The notes under the pieces were generated by a model, which was not told where the DNA came from, ran no database searches, and worked only from the letters and a program-made list of their open reading frames with translations. A stretch of DNA of 64,000 nt from Luteithermobacter gelatinilyticus (GTDB lineage: Bacteria; Pseudomonadota; Alphaproteobacteria; Sphingomonadales; Emcibacteraceae), in contig NZ_CP040517.1 in NCBI RefSeq assembly GCF_005849285.1, positions 1,494,501 to 1,558,500 of the forward strand, read 5' to 3'. A program made the translations under genes and the position numbers. Below, piece by piece: positions 60,155 to 64,000 of the stretch. Within the stretch, counting starts at the first letter, position 1. Every line of letters starts with the position of its first letter.

Positions 60155-60747
60155 AAATCACCGGCCCTGTTCAGGGCTTCATTCAGACGTTTTCTGTATT
60201 CTTGCCGGGGAATTTCGATGGCCCCGAAACGGGCCAGGTGAGGGGTGATGAACTGGGTATCCAGAAGGCTGTATCCGCCATATCGCAACCGGGCGACAAG
60301 ATAGACAAGTGCGACCTTGCTGGCATCGCTGACCCTGTGAAACATACTCTCCCCGCAAAAGGCCCCACCGATGGACACTCCATAGAGTCCGCCGACCAGA
60401 GTTCCCTGCTGCCAGCATTCCACGGAATGGCAGTACCCCATAGCGAACAGGTCTTCATAAAGACAGATGATATGGTCATTGATCCAGGTGTTTTCCCGTT
60501 CGCTACCGGGTATGGTTTCGGCACAAGCCCGGATCACCTGAGGGAAGGCGGTGTCTATGCGTATCTCAAAGGGGGATTTGCGAATCTTTTTGGCCAGTTT
60601 CGCCGGGACATGAAACCGGTCCAATGGGAAGATCCCCCGCATTTGGGGATCCACCCAATAGATTTCCTCCGCATCGGCCTGTTCGGCCATGGGAAATATG
60701 CCCTGACTATAGGCATGGAGAAGAAGTTCTGCGGAAATTTCGGTCAT
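60091..60747 (-). CDS. aat: leucyl/phenylalanyl-tRNA-protein transferase
   Basis: 218 residues. [30 protein letters not shown] at the N-terminus, then [33 protein letters not shown] and [21 protein letters not shown] are typical of Aat. It adds Leu or Phe to N-terminal Arg/Lys, marking proteins for ClpAP. Last gene of aroQ-accB-accC-aat; its start overlaps the accC stop as ATGA. Confidence 0.96.
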   Translation of the reverse strand: MTEISAELLLHAYSQGIFPMAEQADAEEIYWVDPQMRGIFPLDRFHVPAKLAKKIRKSPFEIRIDTAFPQVIRACAETIPGSERENTWINDHIICLYEDLFAMGYCHSVECWQQGTLVGGLYGVSIGGAFCGESMFHRVSDASKVALVYLVARLRYGGYSLLDTQFITPHLARFGAIEIPRQEYRKRLNEALNRAGDFYSLPLEVSPDTILQLVSQMS

Positions 60748-62090
60748 TTATCCATTGTATTCAGGAAATTCTCCAGCCAATGAATGTCATAAGCTCCATT
60801 GACGAAATCACTTTCCCGGATCAGGCGCTGATGCAGAGGAATGGTGGTTTTGATCCCGTCAATGACATACTCTTCCAACGCCCGACGCAACCGCATTAGA
60901 CATTCGTTGCGGGTTTTGCCATGGACGATCAGCTTGGCGATCATGCTGTCGTAATAAGGCGGGATACTATACCCGCTGTATAACGCGGAATCCACCCGGA
61001 CCCCAAGCCCGCCCGGGGTATGATAATCGCCGATCCGACCGGGAGAGGGGGCAAAGGTAAAGGGATCTTCCGCATTGATGCGGCATTCAATAGCGTGGCC
61101 GGAAAAGGAAATATCTTCCTGTTTGAAGGATAGCGGCAAGCCCGCCGCCACCCGGATCTGTTCGCGCACCAGGTCAATACCGGTGATCATTTCCGTCACC
61201 GGATGTTCCACCTGCAAACGGGTATTCATTTCGATAAAATAAAATTCCCCGTTCTCATACAGGAATTCAATGGTACCGGCGCCGACATAACCCAGCCCCT
61301 GCACAGCCTTGCGCACAACTTCCCCGATTTTTTCCCGTTCACTGGCATTCAGGGCAGGGGACGGGGCCTCCTCCAGGACTTTCTGATGGCGCCGCTGCAG
61401 GGAACAGTCCCGTTCCCCGAGATGCACGGCATTGCCATGTTTGTCCGCAATGATCTGTAATTCAATATGCCTTGGCAGAGTGAGGAATTTTTCCAGATAC
61501 ACGGCATCATCACCGAAGGCGGCCCTGGCTTCCTGTTTGGCGGTGCTAACGGCTTTTTGCAGTTCCTGTTCATTGTGGACCACTTTCATACCGCGTCCGC
61601 CGCCGCCGGCAGCAGCCTTTACGATCACCGGATAGCCAATATCCTTAGCGATTTTCATGGCTTCTTTGATATCGCGAATTTCGCCATCAGAGCCGGGCAC
61701 CACGGGAATGCCCAGCTTCTTGACAGTTTCCTTGGCGGAAATCTTATCTCCCATCAGACGGATATGTTCCGCGGACGGTCCGATAAAGACGATGTTATGT
61801 TCTTCAACGATTTCCGAAAATTTATCATTTTCGGATAAGAAACCGTATCCGGGATGAATGGCATCCACACCGGTGATTTCAGCTGCGGCAATAATGGCGG
61901 GAATATTCAGATAACTTTCCGCCGAAGGCGCCGGACCAATACAGACACTTTCATCCGCCAGACGCACATGCATGGCGTCTTCATCGGCCACGGAATGAAC
62001 GGCAACGGTATGAATGCCCATTTCCCGGCAGGCGCGATGAATGCGAAGAGCAATTTCGCCCCGGTTGGCAATAAGCACTTTATCAAACAT
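60744..62090 (-). CDS. accC: acetyl-CoA carboxylase biotin carboxylase subunit
   Basis: 448 residues from ATG 62090. The N-terminal start is [20 protein letters not shown]; the ATP-grasp core has [37 protein letters not shown], and [16 protein letters not shown]. It carboxylates biotin on AccB with bicarbonate and ATP, the first step of fatty acid synthesis. Directly downstream of accB. The carboxyltransferase genes accA/accD are elsewhere. Confidence 0.97.
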   Translation of the reverse strand: MFDKVLIANRGEIALRIHRACREMGIHTVAVHSVADEDAMHVRLADESVCIGPAPSAESYLNIPAIIAAAEITGVDAIHPGYGFLSENDKFSEIVEEHNIVFIGPSAEHIRLMGDKISAKETVKKLGIPVVPGSDGEIRDIKEAMKIAKDIGYPVIVKAAAGGGGRGMKVVHNEQELQKAVSTAKQEARAAFGDDAVYLEKFLTLPRHIELQIIADKHGNAVHLGERDCSLQRRHQKVLEEAPSPALNASEREKIGEVVRKAVQGLGYVGAGTIEFLYENGEFYFIEMNTRLQVEHPVTEMITGIDLVREQIRVAAGLPLSFKQEDISFSGHAIECRINAEDPFTFAPSPGRIGDYHTPGGLGVRVDSALYSGYSIPPYYDSMIAKLIVHGKTRNECLMRLRRALEEYVIDGIKTTIPLHQRLIRESDFVNGAYDIHWLENFLNTMDK

Positions 62091-62103
62091 CAGGAAAAGG
62101 CCT

Positions 62104-62562
62104 TTATTCAATGATCACCAGAGGTTCGCCATATTCAACGGGTTGCCCGTTTTCCACCAGAATCTGCGTGACAGTACCGGATTTGGGCGCATGAATATGG
62201 TTCATGACTTTCATGGCTTCCACAATCAACAGGGTATCCCCGCTGTTCACCCGGTCTCCCACTTTGATATAGGGATCGGCTCCTGGTTCCGGAGCTACAT
62301 AGACAGTTCCCACCATGGGCGAAGTGACGGCACCGGGATGGGAACTCAGATCACTGCCGGCGCTGCTCTCAGCTGTGGGGGCGGCGGGCGCAGCAGCAAC
62401 AGGAGCAGGAGCCACCGGTGCCGCTGCTGCAACAGCGGTTGCGGTGCGGGCTACACGAATTTTTCGTTCGCCGTCCTCAACTTCGATTTCGGTCAGGTCC
62501 GTTTCATTAAGCAGTGCTGCCAGATCGCGAATAAGTTCCTGATCGACGTGCATTTTTGACAT
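62104..62562 (-). CDS. accB: biotin carboxyl carrier protein
   Basis: 152 residues. An N-terminal helix ([20 protein letters not shown]) and an Ala/Pro-rich linker (residues 42-66) lead to the biotinyl domain with the target lysine K118 in EAMKVMN. It carries the carboxylated biotin between AccC and AccAD. It precedes accC in the operon and follows aroQ by 29 bases. Confidence 0.97.
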   Translation of the reverse strand: MSKMHVDQELIRDLAALLNETDLTEIEVEDGERKIRVARTATAVAAAAPVAPAPVAAAPAAPTAESSAGSDLSSHPGAVTSPMVGTVYVAPEPGADPYIKVGDRVNSGDTLLIVEAMKVMNHIHAPKSGTVTQILVENGQPVEYGEPLVIIE

Positions 62563-62591
62563 CTGATGTAAATCCTTCGTTCTTTCTGATC

Positions 62592-63050
62592 TTATTGTTT
62601 TTGTGCGGTTATATCCGCCAGAGCGTCAAGCGCCAACAGATATCCCCGGCTCCCAAAGCCGCAGATTATCCCCCGGGAAGCCGGTGAAATATAAGAATGA
62701 TGACGAAAATCCTCACGCTTGAAGATATTCGACAGATGAACTTCAATAATGGGCAGATTCACAGCAAGCAATGCATCCATGATGGCAATAGAAGTGTGCG
62801 TATAAGCGCCGGCATTAATGATAATGGCCTGTGCGCTCTCGCGCGCCTCGTGAATCCAGTCAATGATTTCGCCTTCTTGATTGCTTTGGCGAAAATCAAC
62901 CTGCCAGGGTGTTGCGGAAGCATGCGTTTTCAGACGGTGCTCAATATCTTTCAGGCTTTCGCGACCATAAACTTCCGGCTCACGGCTGCCGAGAAGATTC
63001 AGATTGGGCCCATTGATGACCATGACAGTCTTCTTTGAGGTATTCGTCAT
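62592..63050 (-). CDS. aroQ: type II 3-dehydroquinate dehydratase
   Basis: 152 residues. The active-site tyrosine is Y28 in GSREPEVYG, after [29 protein letters not shown] and [20 protein letters not shown] follow, with the catalytic histidine. It dehydrates 3-dehydroquinate in the shikimate pathway. First gene of the aroQ-accB-accC-aat operon, an order shared with many proteobacteria. Confidence 0.97.
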   Translation of the reverse strand: MTNTSKKTVMVINGPNLNLLGSREPEVYGRESLKDIEHRLKTHASATPWQVDFRQSNQEGEIIDWIHEARESAQAIIINAGAYTHTSIAIMDALLAVNLPIIEVHLSNIFKREDFRHHSYISPASRGIICGFGSRGYLLALDALADITAQKQ

Positions 63051-63266
63051 AAAACAGTCCGTTTGTTTTATTTTGCCTGCTGCATTATTGCTGTGATCGT
63101 TCTATATAATGCCTTATACCCCGTTTGGAAATAGGAATTGTCTCTGGGGTCATGCCTCTTCTGGGCCGGGACGGTTCAAGGGCGATTGATTTGCCTGAAA
63201 CCATTTGCGAACTATAGAGGATTGCTTTAATCCTGCATAGTACTTAAGAAGAAAAAGGGACAGACT

Positions 63267-63479
63267 TTGATTAACATAATCATTAACGGTGACCCCCACA
63301 AAGTCGAAGCAAATCAGGATCTTTACTGCCTCTTGGAAAATCTGGGTATTGATCCGTCAAAAGTTGCCGTCGAAAGAAACCTGGAAATCGTTCCCCGCTC
63401 CACATATCAGGATGTGATGATCAGGGAAGGGGACAAACTTGAAATTGTGCATTTTATAGGTGGTGGAAAAAGTGTCTGA
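63267..63479 (+). CDS. thiS: sulfur carrier protein ThiS
   Basis: 70 residues from TTG 63267, with GGGA upstream. The beta-grasp fold of ThiS is evident ([20 protein letters not shown], then [16 protein letters not shown] and [13 protein letters not shown]). Functional ThiS ends in Gly-Gly, which is adenylated and thiolated; here three residues, KSV, follow the glycines before TGA. thiG starts 8 bases inside this gene in another frame. No TPP riboswitch was found upstream. Confidence 0.9.
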   Translation: MINIIINGDPHKVEANQDLYCLLENLGIDPSKVAVERNLEIVPRSTYQDVMIREGDKLEIVHFIGGGKSV

Positions 63480-64000
63480 CAGTTTTGTAATTGCCGGCAA
63501 GGAATATACCTCCCGTCTGATTGTCGGGACCGGGAAATATCGTGACTTTGAACAAACCGCCGAGGCCGTAACGGCTTCCGGTGCCGAAATCGTTACAGTG
63601 GCGGTGCGCAGGGTGAATATCATGGACCCCGGAAAGCCCATGCTGGTGGATTATCTGGATCCCAAAAAGATCACCTATCTGCCCAATACCGCAGGCTGTT
63701 TTACGGCAGAAGAAGCCGTTCGTACCCTGCGCCTGGCGCGGGAAGCCGGGGGATGGAAGCTGGTCAAGCTGGAAGTTCTCGGGGATCAGAAAACCCTGTA
63801 TCCCAATATGCCGGAAACCCTGAAAGCGGCTGAAACGCTTATTGCCGAAGGATTTGATGTGATGGTGTACTGCAATGACGATCCGATCCAGGCCAAGGTG
63901 CTGGAAGAGATGGGCTGTTGCGCCATTATGCCGTTGGGTGCGCCCATCGGCTCGGGGCTGGGCATTCAAAACCCGGTGCAGATTCGACTGATTGTGGAAC
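63472..64000 (+). CDS. thiG: thiazole synthase ThiG, 5' part
   Basis: Open to the right edge, about 176 residues. The start is GTG 63472 behind GGTGG, overlapping thi[22 protein letters not shown], then [34 protein letters not shown] and [12 protein letters not shown] (the Schiff-base lysine region) are typical, as is [13 protein letters not shown] near the edge. ThiG joins deoxyxylulose phosphate, dehydroglycine and ThiS-thiocarboxylate into the thiazole of thiamine. Confidence 0.94.
   Translation, partial: MSDSFVIAGKEYTSRLIVGTGKYRDFEQTAEAVTASGAEIVTVAVRRVNIMDPGKPMLVDYLDPKKITYLPNTAGCFTAEEAVRTLRLAREAGGWKLVKLEVLGDQKTLYPNMPETLKAAETLIAEGFDVMVYCNDDPIQAKVLEEMGCCAIMPLGAPIGSGLGIQNPVQIRLIVE

Noticed and set aside
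63051-63266. Possible TPP riboswitch before thiS
   Set aside because: The conserved CTGAGA and ACCTGATC-type core sequences are not present.

Overview
The window is a 64 kb stretch of an alphaproteobacterial chromosome. The lineage call rests on several genes and signals: the FlbT/FlaF/FliX flagellar regulators, NDUFA12, FlmG-like and TipN-like proteins, DUF2155 and DUF4170 proteins, a DksA with a degenerate zinc finger, a class I PHA synthase, a B12-dependent ribonucleotide reductase, and perfect CtrA-type TTAA-N7-TTAA boxes. Base composition is even and I see no prophage, insertion sequence, CRISPR array or rRNA. The order cannot be fixed from this sequence alone; a marine, flagellated, respiring bacterium of the Emcibacterales/Kordiimonadales type would fit.

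Layout. 0-6 kb: 3' part of malic enzyme, a small membrane protein, heme A synthase, CutA, a GFA protein, MetY and the rplM-rpsI operon. 6-9.2 kb: a tandem pair of catalytically dead GGDEF-EAL-like proteins behind a perfect CtrA box. 9.3-18.5 kb: argC, gamma-carbonic anhydrase, phaC, and the aminotransferase-hom-glpX-recJ run. 18.5-29.4 kb: tRNA-Glu, then four genes each broken by a one-base frameshift (ggt, a DMT exporter, a GGDEF-EAL protein, a DUF4170 protein) among intact genes (thpR, ompW with two FNR-type boxes, phoH, a nitronate monooxygenase with a PadR regulator). 29.4-42.2 kb: an ACT-domain regulator, MlaC, cytochrome c, an AGCS symporter, DUF2336, a TipN-like coiled-coil protein, an Mpo1-like protein, a CheY-Hpt pair, a tandem universal stress protein, and a VWA-MoxR pair. 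42.3-50.9 kb: a flagellar block (FlmG-like, flbT, flaF, two flagellins, flaG, FlgN-like, flgJ-type rod protein, flgI, fliX). 51-64 kb: dksA, a thioesterase, an S24 repressor, a second GGDEF-EAL protein, nrdJ, NDUFA12-MlaD-DUF2155, the aroQ-accB-accC-aat operon, and thiS-thiG.

How the parts connect. Motility, polarity and c-di-GMP-type proteins are scattered but share signals: perfect CtrA boxes lie before the dead GGDEF-EAL pair, the DUF2336 gene and the first flagellin. The second flagellin has a sigma-54-type promoter. The first flagellin mRNA has a hairpin-rich leader next to flbT, whose known role in Caulobacter is flagellin mRNA control. The FlmG-like protein beside them probably glycosylates the flagellins.

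The most unusual structure is a dispersed 38-bp palindromic repeat: six full copies, one rearranged copy and one half copy, mostly at the 3' ends of genes. Two copies supply the stop codon of the neighbouring gene. The four frame breaks cluster within 10 kb and each is repaired by one added base in or beside a G run, so assembly error must be excluded before calling them pseudogenes.
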